Positions 54,050 through 63,826 of a stretch of DNA of 64,000 bases are shown here, piece after piece (the first letter of the stretch is position 1; every line of letters starts with the position of its first letter). A program made the position numbers and the translations under genes. Source of the stretch: Streptomyces sp. TLI_235 (lineage in GTDB: Bacteria; Actinomycetota; Actinomycetes; Streptomycetales; Streptomycetaceae); contig NSGV01000001.1 of NCBI GenBank assembly GCA_002300355.1, positions 992,001-1,056,000 of the forward strand, read 5' to 3'. The notes under the pieces are model-generated. The model did no database searches, was not told where the DNA came from, and saw only the letters and a list, made by a program, of their open reading frames with translations.

Positions 54050-54639
54050 TCAGCGCACCCAGCGGGTCTCCGCGATACCGCGTGCGTGGGCGGTGGAGGT
54101 GGCGGCGCGGTAGGTGCGGGTGGCCAGCCAGGGACCGAAGATCGTGCGGCCGGTGCCGGCGAAGCCGGGGTTGGTGAACAGCCGGAGTTCGTCGGCCAGG
54201 TCCGCCCGGAGGAGGGCGGAGGCGAGGCCGGCGCCGCCGAAGCAGACCAGGTCTCCGCCCGCGAGCTTCCCGGCCTGTGCCACGGTGTCGGCGAGTTCGC
54301 CGTTGAGCACGGTGGTGCGCGGCCAGTCCTGCGCGGGCCGGCCGACGCGGCTCAACGCGAACTTGGGGAGCGCGCCGACGGCCCGGGCGAACGCCCGGTC
54401 CGGGTCGTCGGGGTGCTGCTCCGCCGCCCGGGCCCAGTGCGCCAGGTAGCCGTCGCGGCCATCGGCCGGCTGAGCAGAATGCCGGAGGCTTCGGCGAGCA
54501 GGCGGTTGAAGGACGCGCGGAGGTCCTCGCTCCACGGCCAGTCGGGGCCCCAGTTCCACAGCTGCCAGGCGGCGTCCGGCAGGCTGCTGTCGACGTAGCC
54601 GTCGATGGAGGTCTGCATCGCCAGGATCAGGCGGCTCAT
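54050..54639 (-). pseudogene. Frameshifted dihydrofolate-reductase/RibD_C-like gene
   Basis: ATG 54639 opens LILAMQTSIDGYVDSSLPDA and continues to AEASGILLSRPMA, then becomes nonsense. In another frame DGYLAHWARAAEQHPDDPDR follows and runs through LVCFGGAGLASALLRADLAD to FGPWLATRTYRAA and a stop at 54050. A one-base indel near 54455-54475 would join them into a normal RibD_C-type protein of about 195 residues, related to the intact one at 42872. It is either a recent pseudogene or a base error. Confidence 0.75.
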
Positions 54640-54863
54640 CCGTTGTCCGTCCCCTCGTCTTGGTCAAGGACCGCTCCCCTCGACAAGTACCAGCCGGACG
54701 GTCCGCCCGCCGGACTTCGCGGCCACCGGGTCGCGGCCGGGTGTGCCCCGGGGCGCGCGGGACTCACCGAGCGCGGCTTCTGGGCATGCGTCGCACACTG
54801 ACCTACCATCAGACGATCCGCCCGGATGATCCACCCGGCCCGATGCGGAAGGCTGCGCACGCC

Positions 54864-55541
54864 ATGACGATCAGCGAGGCCCTGACGGTCGACCAGGTGA
54901 TCGACCGGATGCAGTGGTTGCAGGAGACTCTCCCGGCCGGCGACGGCGTCGGGGTGTTCAACGACATGTACATGCGGGTGACCCGGCTGGTCGCCGAGCG
55001 GCTCACGGAACGCTTCTTCGCCGATCCGGCGGGGATGTCCGAGCTGGACGCGGTGTTCGCGGCGCGCTACCTGGAGGCGGTGGAGGCCGCGGCGAGCGGC
55101 CGGCGGCCGGCGCACTGCTGGCGGCCGTTGTTCGAGCTGCGCGGCCGGGCGGGCATCCACCCGCTGCAGTTCGCGTTGGCGGGAATGAACGCGCACATCG
55201 AGCACGACCTGCCGCTGTCCGTGCTGGACACCTGCCGGCTGCTCGGCCACGAGCCGGAGGACGTCCGGGCCGACTACCACCGCATCAACGACCTGCTGGC
55301 GCAGGTGGAGGCGGAGGTCCGGGAGGAGCTGCTGCCCTGCCCGGACGAGCTGCACGCGGCCGACCGGCTGCTGCACGTGGTCGGGGTGTGGAGCATCGAC
55401 CGGGCCCGGGACGCGGCGTGGGCGAGCGTGCTGGCGCTCTGGGAGCTGCGGCAGGCGCCGCTGGTGGAGGACGCGGTGGCCGCCGCACTGTCCCGTTCGG
55501 TCGGCATGGTGAGCCGGGCGCTGCTCACCCCGGTGGAGTGA
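54864..55541 (+). CDS. DUF5995 family protein
   Basis: The protein has 225 residues from ATG 54864; an ATG at 54843 is an alternative. The all-helical sequence (VIDRMQWLQETLPAGDGVGV; FNDMYMRVTRLVAERLTERF; FALAGMNAHIEHDLPLSVLD) fits DUF5995, which has conserved His/Asp residues in NAHIEHDLP and ADYHRIND that could bind metal. The function of the family is not known. It is divergent from the frameshifted RibD_C gene and convergent with guaB1. Confidence 0.82.
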   Translation: MTISEALTVDQVIDRMQWLQETLPAGDGVGVFNDMYMRVTRLVAERLTERFFADPAGMSELDAVFAARYLEAVEAAASGRRPAHCWRPLFELRGRAGIHPLQFALAGMNAHIEHDLPLSVLDTCRLLGHEPEDVRADYHRINDLLAQVEAEVREELLPCPDELHAADRLLHVVGVWSIDRARDAAWASVLALWELRQAPLVEDAVAAALSRSVGMVSRALLTPVE

Positions 55542-55579
55542 GAAGCGCCCGGCCGCAGAACCGTTTCGCCCGAATCCCT

Positions 55580-57173
<1,594 letters not shown>

Positions 57174-57295
57174 TCATCGATACCCAGGGGCGAACGCCAG
57201 TCCACCCGGAAATCCTGAAGATCCACACAAGTCGTTCCGGCAGGCCGCCGCCCGGCCTTGGAGGAAGCTACGAACCGACCCCGCCCCAAGCCTAG

Positions 57296-57309
57296 TTGAA
57301 CGCGTTCAA
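57296..57309. promoter_or_regulatory. Perfect palindrome upstream of the DUF3419 operon
   Basis: TTGAACGCGTTCAA is a perfect 14-bp palindrome, 97 bp before the first operon gene and 219 bp before the divergent guaB1. It overlaps an AT-rich patch (TTCAAATTAT) that may be the promoter. The form suits a MarR- or TetR-type dimer. The rest of the 57078-57405 gap shows nothing else. Confidence 0.6.
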
Positions 57310-57405
57310 ATTATCCGGCATGATCCTGCCCACGAGGTCCGGGACCCACCCGGACCGGTGCCGCCGCGCCTGCGCGCGAGCGGCAAGGGGAGGAAAGGGG
57401 GGCTC

Positions 57406-57813
57406 GTGGCCGGCATCCGGACCACACGACTCCCGGCCGCCGCAGTCGCACTGATGTGGTGGTACGAGGGCTTCTGGTGCAAGGTCTTCCCGGGCCGGGC
57501 GGACCAGCGCGCCATCGTCGAGGGAGTGCCGCTGCTGCCCGCCGGCGCGGTCACACCACTGCTCGTCACCATCGGCCTCGCCGAGGTCGCGCTCGGCGTG
57601 TGGGTCCTGCTCGGGCACCGCCCGTACGCGGCGGCAGCCGTCCAGACCGCGCTGGTGACCGGCTTCAACACCGGCGGGCTGGTCTTCGGCGCCGAGCACA
57701 TCGCCGAACCCGGGCGGCTGGTCGTGCAGGACATCGCCTTTCTCGCGCTGATCTGGCTCGTCGCCGCGCGCGGAGCCGAGACCCGCGCACCGCGGTGGGC
57801 GGTGGCCCGGTGA
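57406..57813 (+). CDS. DoxX-like small membrane protein
   Basis: The protein has 135 residues from GTG 57406 with AGGGGGG before it. Four hydrophobic segments (about 8-25, 45-65, 70-88, 108-125) with MWWYEGFWCKVFPG after the first helix fit the DoxX-like family. The motif VTGFNTGGLVFGAEHIAEPG lies between helices 3 and 4. It is first of five genes joined by overlaps of 4 bp (its TGA overlaps the next GTG). In such operons DoxX-like proteins are usually membrane partners of unknown function. Confidence 0.8.
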   Translation: MAGIRTTRLPAAAVALMWWYEGFWCKVFPGRADQRAIVEGVPLLPAGAVTPLLVTIGLAEVALGVWVLLGHRPYAAAAVQTALVTGFNTGGLVFGAEHIAEPGRLVVQDIAFLALIWLVAARGAETRAPRWAVAR

Positions 57814-58823
57814 ACCCCTCCCCCGCCGCACCGGGCGCCACGACGCACGCCGTACCGGCCGGCACGAACGCCGCACCGGCCCGCACCGACGCTCTGGCGG
57901 CCACCCCGTGGAGCGCCGGCCGCATACTCGCCGGGCCCGCCGGACGACCCCGCGTGCTGTTCGGCCGAATGTACGAGGACCCGGCCGTCGAACTCGCCGT
58001 GTTCCCGCCGACGGGCACCCGCGTGCTGTGCATCGCCTCCGCCGGCGACACCGCGGCCGCCCTGGCCGCCGCCGGGTACGAGGTCACCGCCCTCGACCTC
58101 AACCCCGTCCAGCTCGCCTACGCCCGCACCCGCCTGCACGACGGCGCACCCGCGCTGACCGGCACCGCCGAACGGCTGGCCGGCCTCGGCCGAGGAGCCG
58201 CCGCCGCCCTGCTGCCCGCCTGGCGGCCCGCCGCCGTGACGGAATTCCTGCGCCTCGACGACCCCGCCGAACAGCACCGCCGCTGGACGGACGGGTTCGA
58301 CGGCCCCGGGCTCCGCCTGCTCGCCGGAGCCGCACTGCGGCCGGCCGGGGCGCTCGCCGCGGCCCTGCGACCGGGCTTCCGCTGCGCCCTGCCCCGCGGC
58401 TTCGACACCGTGCTGCTCCGCCGCATCTCCCGGACCGTCGCCCGCCACCCCAACGCCGGCAACGACTGGGCGTGGCGCCTGCTGCTCGGCCGCGAACGCC
58501 CCGGCGCCGCCGTGGTGCCGGCTGCCGACCGCCACCGGGTGCGACTGGCGCTCGGCGAGGTCGTCGAACACCTGGAGCGCTCCGCGGCCGGCGCCTACGA
58601 CGCGGTGACGCTCTCCAACGTGGTGGACGGGCCCGGGCCGGACTTCGCCCGCCGGCTGCGCGCCGCGGTCGAGCACGCGGTGCGGCCGGGCGGCGTGGCC
58701 GTGCTCCGCAGCCTGCGCGAGCCGGGCCCGGCCGGCCCGGGGCTCGCCGCCGACGACCGCTCGGCGATCTGGGGCGTGGTGCGGGTCGTCCGCACCGGAC
58801 CGAACGGGGGAACCTTCGCATGA
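57810..58823 (+). CDS. BtaA-like DUF3419 protein (SAM:aminocarboxypropyl-transferase family)
   Basis: The protein has 337 residues from GTG 57810, overlapping the gene before. The SAM site RVLCIASAGDTAAALAAAGY and the following VTALDLNPVQLAYARTRL match DUF3419 closely, as does the late AYDAVTLSNVVDGPGPDFAR. The founding member BtaA moves the 3-amino-3-carboxypropyl group from SAM to diacylglycerol, the first step of betaine lipids. It is somewhat shorter than BtaA proteins I recall (about 390-410). The N-terminal 30 residues are Ala/Pro-rich and probably unfolded. The acceptor here is unknown. Confidence 0.75.
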   Translation: MNPSPAAPGATTHAVPAGTNAAPARTDALAATPWSAGRILAGPAGRPRVLFGRMYEDPAVELAVFPPTGTRVLCIASAGDTAAALAAAGYEVTALDLNPVQLAYARTRLHDGAPALTGTAERLAGLGRGAAAALLPAWRPAAVTEFLRLDDPAEQHRRWTDGFDGPGLRLLAGAALRPAGALAAALRPGFRCALPRGFDTVLLRRISRTVARHPNAGNDWAWRLLLGRERPGAAVVPAADRHRVRLALGEVVEHLERSAAGAYDAVTLSNVVDGPGPDFARRLRAAVEHAVRPGGVAVLRSLREPGPAGPGLAADDRSAIWGVVRVVRTGPNGGTFA

Positions 58824-59602
58824 GGCACCTGCTGCAACGCCATGCCGTCCCGATGCGGACCCGGTTCGCGCACTCCCTGGTGCTCACCTACGCCCTGCCG
58901 CCGCAGGTGCTGGAGCCGCTGCTGCCGCCCGGCCTCGCCCTGGACACGTACACCGACCCGGCCGGTGCCGAGCACGGCTTCGTGGCCGCCGCGCTGGTGG
59001 ACACCCGGGACCTGCGGCCGGCCTTCCTGCCAGCCCGGTTCGGCACCGACCGGATCCTCACCGGGTACCGGATCTTCACCCGCTTCCCCACCCCCGGCGG
59101 GCGGACCATGCGCGGGCTGAAGATCCTCCGCAGCGACACCGCCAGCCGGATCATGACCCTCGGCGGCAACCTGCTCTCCCGCTACCACTACCGGCTCGCC
59201 CGGATCGGCAGCCGGGTGGTCGGCGACACCTTGGAGTTCCGGATCGTCAGCCGGGACGGCCGCGCCGACCTGCACGTCCGGGCCGACCTCGGCAGCGCCC
59301 CGGCGGACCTGCCCGCCGGCAGCCCGTTCGCCACCGCGAAGGACGCCCGCCGGTTCGCCGGGCCGCTGCCCTACACCTTCGAGCACGAGCCCGAGACGGG
59401 TTCGATCGTGGTGGTCAAGGCCACCCGGACGCACTGGGAGCCCACCCCCGTCGCGGTCGACCTGCCCACCCCGCCCACCTTCTTCGACCACGGCCCCTTC
59501 GCCGGCAGCCGGCCCGTAGTCGCCAACGCCTTCCACGTCGCCGACCTGGAGTACGGCTGGGAGGCCGGCTACCGCCGCGCCGAGAACGGGGCCGAGCTGT
59601 GA
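58820..59602 (+). CDS. DUF2071 (YqjF-like) protein
   Basis: The protein has 260 residues from ATG 58820, overlapping the DUF3419 stop (ATGA). Its opening TRFAHSLVLTYALPPQVLEP and LLPPGLALDTYTDPAGAEHG fit DUF2071, which has an acetoacetate-decarboxylase-like fold. YRIFTRFPTPGGRTMRGLKI and FEHEPETGSIVVVKATRTHW are further family-like strands. The catalytic Lys of true decarboxylases cannot be assigned. In this operon it may bind or modify a lipid-linked intermediate, which is speculation. Confidence 0.75.
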   Translation: MRHLLQRHAVPMRTRFAHSLVLTYALPPQVLEPLLPPGLALDTYTDPAGAEHGFVAAALVDTRDLRPAFLPARFGTDRILTGYRIFTRFPTPGGRTMRGLKILRSDTASRIMTLGGNLLSRYHYRLARIGSRVVGDTLEFRIVSRDGRADLHVRADLGSAPADLPAGSPFATAKDARRFAGPLPYTFEHEPETGSIVVVKATRTHWEPTPVAVDLPTPPTFFDHGPFAGSRPVVANAFHVADLEYGWEAGYRRAENGAEL

Positions 59603-60396
59603 CGCCGGGCAGTGGTGACCCGCGGGTGCCGCGCCCGTCCGGGGTGCGGGCCGTGGTCCGGTACAACTGGCCGATGTACACCGCGGGTTGCCTTACGGCC
59701 GGCGCCGGCTGGGCGCTCGCCCGCCGACTGCCCGGGCCGGCCGCCCGGCTCGCCCGGGCCGGGGCCGCCACCGCCGCGGGGCTGCTGGCGAGCAGCATCG
59801 CCGCGAGCTGGTGGGTGTACGACCGCTCGGAGCTGCACGGCTTCAGCTGGCTGGACGACCTGCTGCCCGCCGGACCCGGCGACCACCTGGTCGTCTCATC
59901 GGGCCTGGACGAGGCCAGCCGGCCGCTCGCGGCCCGCTGGCCTGGGCACCCGCAGCGCCGGGTGGACCTCTACGACCCGGCGACCATGACCGAGGGCTCG
60001 ATCCGGAGGGCCCGCCGCCTCGTGCCGCCCGTCCCCTGCACGGTCGCCGGACGCCCCGAGCAGGTGCCCGCCGCCACCGGCTCGGCCGACACCGTGTTCC
60101 TGGTCTTCGCCGCCCACGAGCTGCGCCGACCCGCCGAACGGCGGGCCCTGTTCGCCGAGTCCGCCCGGGTGCTGCGCCCCGGCGGGCGGCTGGTGCTGGT
60201 CGAACACCTGCGGGACGCCGCCAACACGGCGGTGTTCGGCCCCGGCGCCTGGCACTTCTTCCGGCGCGACGACTGGCTCGGGGCCGCGGCCGGTGCGGGC
60301 CTGCACCCGGTCGCGGAACGCCGGATCGGCGGCCTGGTCACCGCCTTCGCCTTCGCGGCGACCGGACCCGACCGGCGGAGCGGAGGCACGCAGTGA
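59599..60396 (+). CDS. Membrane-anchored class I methyltransferase with unusual SAM motif
   Basis: The protein has 265 residues from GTG 59599, overlapping the DUF2071 stop. Two N-terminal helices (about 25-75; YTAGCLTAGAGWALARRLPG and TAAGLLASSIAASWWVYD) anchor it. A Rossmann methyltransferase follows: SADTVFLVFAAHELRRPAER and ARVLRPGGRLVLVEHLRDA are motifs IV-V, but the expected GxGxG reads LVVSSGLDEASRPLA. A role like BtaB (N-methylation of a homoserine lipid) would suit the operon. The odd motif I leaves activity uncertain. Confidence 0.75.
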   Translation: MTPGSGDPRVPRPSGVRAVVRYNWPMYTAGCLTAGAGWALARRLPGPAARLARAGAATAAGLLASSIAASWWVYDRSELHGFSWLDDLLPAGPGDHLVVSSGLDEASRPLAARWPGHPQRRVDLYDPATMTEGSIRRARRLVPPVPCTVAGRPEQVPAATGSADTVFLVFAAHELRRPAERRALFAESARVLRPGGRLVLVEHLRDAANTAVFGPGAWHFFRRDDWLGAAAGAGLHPVAERRIGGLVTAFAFAATGPDRRSGGTQ

Positions 60397-60821
60397 GCCA
60401 GTTGCTCACCCTGGAGGGCCAGTTGCGACTGGTGGGCGCGGCCCTGATCGGCATGGGCGCCCTGCACGCGGTACTGCCGCGGCTCATCGGCTGGCCGGCC
60501 GACCTGACCGGCACCACCCTGTTGACCCGTCAGGTCTCCTACGCCCACCTCTTCTTCATCGGGCTGACCTGCGCCGTTCTCGGCCTGCTGCCGCTGCTGC
60601 TCGCCCCCGACCTGCTCGCCGGCGGCCGCCTCGGCACCGCCCTGCTCACCGCGCAGACCCTCTTCTGGGGCATCCGCTGGCTCTTCGAGTTCGCGGTCTT
60701 CTCCCCGAAGCTGTGGCGCGGCGCCCGGCTGCGCACCGCCGCGCACGTCGCCCTGTCGGTGCTGTGGACCTGGGTGACGGCGGTGTTCGCCTGCGCGCTG
60801 GTGGCCGCGCTGCGCGGCTGA
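60393..60821 (+). CDS. Four-helix membrane protein of the DUF3419 operon
   Basis: The protein has 142 residues from GTG 60393, overlapping the methyltransferase stop (GTGA). Four hydrophobic segments (about 10-28, 50-70, 76-95, 115-140) with SYAHLFFIGLTCAVLGLLPL and FWGIRWLFEFAVFSPKLW between them. Charged loops are short. No family is recognised. As last gene of a tightly coupled five-gene operon, it is probably part of the same membrane pathway as the DoxX-like and methyltransferase proteins. Confidence 0.75.
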   Translation: MSQLLTLEGQLRLVGAALIGMGALHAVLPRLIGWPADLTGTTLLTRQVSYAHLFFIGLTCAVLGLLPLLLAPDLLAGGRLGTALLTAQTLFWGIRWLFEFAVFSPKLWRGARLRTAAHVALSVLWTWVTAVFACALVAALRG

Positions 60822-60872
60822 GCGGGGGCCGCGCTCGGCGGCGGGTCGGCTCCGCGGGCCGGGCCGCCGGGG

Positions 60873-61550
60873 TCAGAGGACCGGCTCGGGCACCCGGTCG
60901 TGCTCGGCGGGCCCGGTGCCCGTCCGGTCGGTGACCGAGACGACGCCGTCGACCGAGCGGCACAGCCGGACCACCAGCGGGGCCAGCTGCGGCGGGTCGA
61001 TGGTGCCGCTGAGCACCACCCGGCCCTGCACCACCTCCACACCGACCAGGGCGGGGCTCACGCCGTCCACCGCGCCGAGCACCTCCTCGACGATCTCGCG
61101 GTGGATCAGCCGGTCCTCGCGGAGGAACACCCGCAGCAGGTCGCCCCGGCTGACCAGGCCCACCAGCCGGCCGTCCGCGTCCACCACCGGCAGTCGCTTC
61201 ACCAGGTGCCTGGTCATCAGCCGGGCCGCCGCCACCACGCTCGCCTCCGGGGTGGTGCACACCACCGGGCCGGTCATCAGCTCCGCCGCGGTCACCGCGG
61301 CACGGCCGTCGTCGAGGGCGCCCTCCCAGCCGGGACCGCCGCCCGCCGGCAGGTCGTCGTCCTGCGCGGCCAGCGTGCGCAGCAGGTCCGCCTCCGACAC
61401 GATGCCGACCGGCCGGTCCTCGCCGTCCACCACCGGCACCGCCGTGATCTCGAACTCGGCCAGCACCGCCACGATCTCCCGGAACCCGGTCGCCGGCATC
61501 ACCCGGACGACGTCCCGGCTCATCACCGACTCCACCGAACGGTGCCCCAT
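60873..61550 (-). CDS. CBS-pair protein with BON domain
   Basis: The protein has 225 residues from ATG 61550 with GGGAGG upstream. Two CBS domains (about 5-60 and 85-145; VPVVDGEDRPVGIVSEADLL, LPVVDADGRLVGLVSRGDLL) precede a BON domain (about 150-215; VEVVQGRVVLSGTIDPPQLA). CBS pairs bind adenine nucleotides, and BON binds membranes or phospholipids. Such proteins resemble hypoxic response protein 1 of mycobacteria plus a BON tail and are common in actinobacterial dormancy sets. Convergent to the lipid operon with 51 bp between stops. Confidence 0.92.
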   Translation of the reverse strand: MGHRSVESVMSRDVVRVMPATGFREIVAVLAEFEITAVPVVDGEDRPVGIVSEADLLRTLAAQDDDLPAGGGPGWEGALDDGRAAVTAAELMTGPVVCTTPEASVVAAARLMTRHLVKRLPVVDADGRLVGLVSRGDLLRVFLREDRLIHREIVEEVLGAVDGVSPALVGVEVVQGRVVLSGTIDPPQLAPLVVRLCRSVDGVVSVTDRTGTGPAEHDRVPEPVL

Positions 61551-61605
61551 GTCCGCCTCCCGACTGCCGTGCCCCGATCCTTGCCCCTCCCCGCCCCCAA
61601 CGGTA

Positions 61606-61619
61606 GGGCCCAACGGCCC
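61606..61619. promoter_or_regulatory. GGGCC-N4-GGCCC inverted repeat upstream of the CBS-BON gene
   Basis: GGGCCCAACGGCCC (minus strand GGGCCGTTGGGCCC) lies 56 bp before the CBS-BON start. GGG...CCC dyads are the general form of DosR/DevR-type sites, and the neighbours look like such a regulon. In GC-rich DNA this short dyad may be chance. Confidence 0.35.
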
Positions 61620-61675
61620 GTTCACGAACCATCGCCCGGAAGCCCGGCCCGGACGTCATGCCGGAACGGCGATGG

Positions 61676-62710
61676 TCAGTCGGGGACGAGGACGGCGACG
61701 CCGGTGACACGGTCGGCGGCGAGGTCGGCGAGGGCCTCGGGGGCGCGGCTCATCGGGTAGCGGCGGACGTGCACGGTGGGCGGGTGGGCCGCCGTCTCGG
61801 CCAGGTAGGCGCGGCCGTCGGCCCGGGTGTTGGCGGTCACGCTGCGCAGCGTCCGCTCCTGGAACAGATACTGGCGGTAGTCGAGCCGCGGGATGTCGGT
61901 GAGGTGGATCCCGGCGACGGCCAGGGTGCCGCCGCGGTCGAGGGCGGCCAGGGCGACCGGGACGAGGTCGCCGACCGGTGCGAAGAGGATCGCCGAGTCG
62001 AGCGGCTCGGGCGGGCTGTCGTCGGCGCCGCGGGCGGAGCTGGCGCCGAGGTCCTGGGCGAGCCGGCGGGCGTCCGCGGAGCGGGTGAGGACGTGGACCC
62101 GGGCCCCGCGGGCCAGCGCCAGCTGGGCGGTCAGGTGCGCGGACGCCCCGAAGCCGTAGAGGCCGAGGCGGCCGCCGGGCGGGAGTTCGGCGCGTTCCAG
62201 CGCGCGGTAGCCGATGATGCCCGCGCACAGCAGCGGGGCGAGTTCCTCGTCGGAGGGACCCTCGGGCAGCCGGTAGACGTAGTCGGCGTCGACCACGGCA
62301 TGGCCGGCGTAGCCGCCGGGCACGTCCCAGCCGGTGTAGCGGGAGTCCGGGCAGAGGTTCTCGCGCCCGGACAGGCAGTACCGGCAGACACCGCACGTCC
62401 CGGCCAGCCACGCCGCGCCGACCCGGTCCCCCGCGGCGAAGCCCTCCGCCTGCGGCCCGGCGCGCACCACCCGGCCCACGATCTCGTGGCCCGGCGGGCA
62501 GCCCGGCAGGTGGGGGGCGAGGTCGCCCTCGGCGAGGTGCAGGTCCGTCCGGCAGACCCCGCAGGCCCGGACCTCCAGCAGCAGCCCGCGCGGGCCGAGC
62601 GGCTCCAGCGGCCGTTCCACCCGGCGCAGCGGGCGGTCGGCGGCAGGGGCGGGGTGGTCGACGACCCAGGCGGTGGTGGTCCCGGTGCTCGTCCCGGTAT
62701 CGGCAGCCAT
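61676..62710 (-). CDS. Zinc-dependent alcohol dehydrogenase (MDR family)
   Basis: The protein has 344 residues from ATG 62710. The catalytic zinc ligands lie in [21 protein letters not shown] and the later [13 protein letters not shown]; structural zinc Cys in [15 protein letters not shown]. The coenzyme fold shows [20 protein letters not shown] (GxGxxA). This branch (AdhA-like, with [12 protein letters not shown]) oxidises small alcohols with NAD(P). It lies next to CBS-BON and Rv1733c-like genes, as in actinobacterial hypoxia sets. Confidence 0.93.
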   Translation of the reverse strand: MAADTGTSTGTTTAWVVDHPAPAADRPLRRVERPLEPLGPRGLLLEVRACGVCRTDLHLAEGDLAPHLPGCPPGHEIVGRVVRAGPQAEGFAAGDRVGAAWLAGTCGVCRYCLSGRENLCPDSRYTGWDVPGGYAGHAVVDADYVYRLPEGPSDEELAPLLCAGIIGYRALERAELPPGGRLGLYGFGASAHLTAQLALARGARVHVLTRSADARRLAQDLGASSARGADDSPPEPLDSAILFAPVGDLVPVALAALDRGGTLAVAGIHLTDIPRLDYRQYLFQERTLRSVTANTRADGRAYLAETAAHPPTVHVRRYPMSRAPEALADLAADRVTGVAVLVPD

Positions 62711-63073
62711 CGGCTGTGGCCTCCCGTCGGCACGGCCTCCCGGCTCGGCGGCCGGGCGGCGGACAGGGTGCGGCTTCCGCCTCCAGCATGCACCGCCGCC
62801 GCGGGCCGGGCAGCCGTGCGGCGACGGGCGCAGCGGGCGGGCGGCGGGTGCGGCGGGCGGGCGGCGGGTGCGGCCGTGGAGCGAGAGGAGCCTGCACCGC
62901 CCGTGCGGAGCCACCCTCATGTGCCCTGAGTGACCGCCGGCGGCGGTGTCGGTGGTCGCCGCAGGTGGGAGTGGGCCGAGCGGGGGTGCTCGTGGCAGGG
63001 TGCGCGTGGCGGGGTGCCGGTGGGGCCGGTTGGAGAGACGCTTGAGTCCGAAGCCGGCGGTAGGAGGCGTACT

Positions 63074-63727
63074 ATGCGCACCCACTTCCCCGGCCGCTGC
63101 GGGCATGCCCGGTGGCGGCGCCTGGTGGTGCATCTGCGGCTTGCGGTCGGCGCGAACGCCGGGCCGCTGTGGCGGCCGGTGGACCGGTCGCGCAGTCGTG
63201 CCCTGTTGGCGGCGTGGCTGGCCGTGGTGATGGCGGCGGTCGGCGCGGGGGCGGCGGCGCTGCTGCTGTACTGGTCGGCGCAGCACGACGCGGCGCAGGC
63301 GGCGGCCCGGCTGCACCGGGTGCCGGCGGTGGTCCGCAGTGAGCCGCAGCAGGCGGATCTGAGCGCCTCGGGTGCGCCGGCGGGCGGCTACCGGGCGATG
63401 GCGACGTGGACGTATCCGGCCGGACACACGGTGACGGAGGAGGCGGCGGTGCCGAGTTCGGCCGGGCCGGGTTCGAAGGTCCAGGTGTGGGTGGACAACG
63501 CGGGGCGGGCCACGGCCGGGCCGCGGTCCACCTCGGACATCGTGGCGACCACCGGGTTCATCGTGCTGGGCGGCTGGGCGGGCGCGGCGCTGGCCTGCGC
63601 CGTCGGCTACAGCGTGCGGCGCAGCCGGCTGCAGCGCAGGGCCGAGGAGGAGTGGCAGACCGACTGGGCGGTGGTCGAGCCGACCTGGACGGGCCGCGCG
63701 GGCGGCCGCAACGGCTCCGACGCGTAG
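63074..63727 (+). CDS. Rv1733c-like membrane protein
   Basis: The protein has 217 residues from ATG 63074 with TAGGAGG nine bases before. Two membrane helices (about 45-70, [20 protein letters not shown]; about 157-180, [19 protein letters not shown]) flank a region of about 85 residues with [20 protein letters not shown] and [16 protein letters not shown]. This matches the Rv1733c family, first known as a dormancy (DosR) antigen in M. tuberculosis; biochemical role unknown. It diverges from the alcohol dehydrogenase across a 363-bp gap that holds only GC-rich repeats such as GCGGGCGGCGGGTGC. Confidence 0.88.
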   Translation: MRTHFPGRCGHARWRRLVVHLRLAVGANAGPLWRPVDRSRSRALLAAWLAVVMAAVGAGAAALLLYWSAQHDAAQAAARLHRVPAVVRSEPQQADLSASGAPAGGYRAMATWTYPAGHTVTEEAAVPSSAGPGSKVQVWVDNAGRATAGPRSTSDIVATTGFIVLGGWAGAALACAVGYSVRRSRLQRRAEEEWQTDWAVVEPTWTGRAGGRNGSDA

Positions 63728-63775
63728 CCGTGGCCTGATCGCCGGCCCGGTCGGCGTGCCGTCCCGGGTACGGGG

Positions 63776-63816
63776 CCCCGGCGGGCCCGTGGCGTGTGGC
63801 CGCGGGCCCGCCGGGG
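63776..63816. terminator. Bidirectional terminator
   Basis: CCCCGGCGGGCCCG and CGGGCCCGCCGGGG form a perfect 14-bp stem with a 13-base loop, between the convergent Rv1733c-like gene and the last, truncated gene. Confidence 0.85.
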
Positions 63817-63826
63817 CGGTGGTCGG

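Noticed and set aside
57298-57307. GAAC-GC-GTTC as an SOS (LexA) box
   Set aside because: Actinobacterial and Gram-positive LexA sites have four bases between GAAC and GTTC; here there are two.
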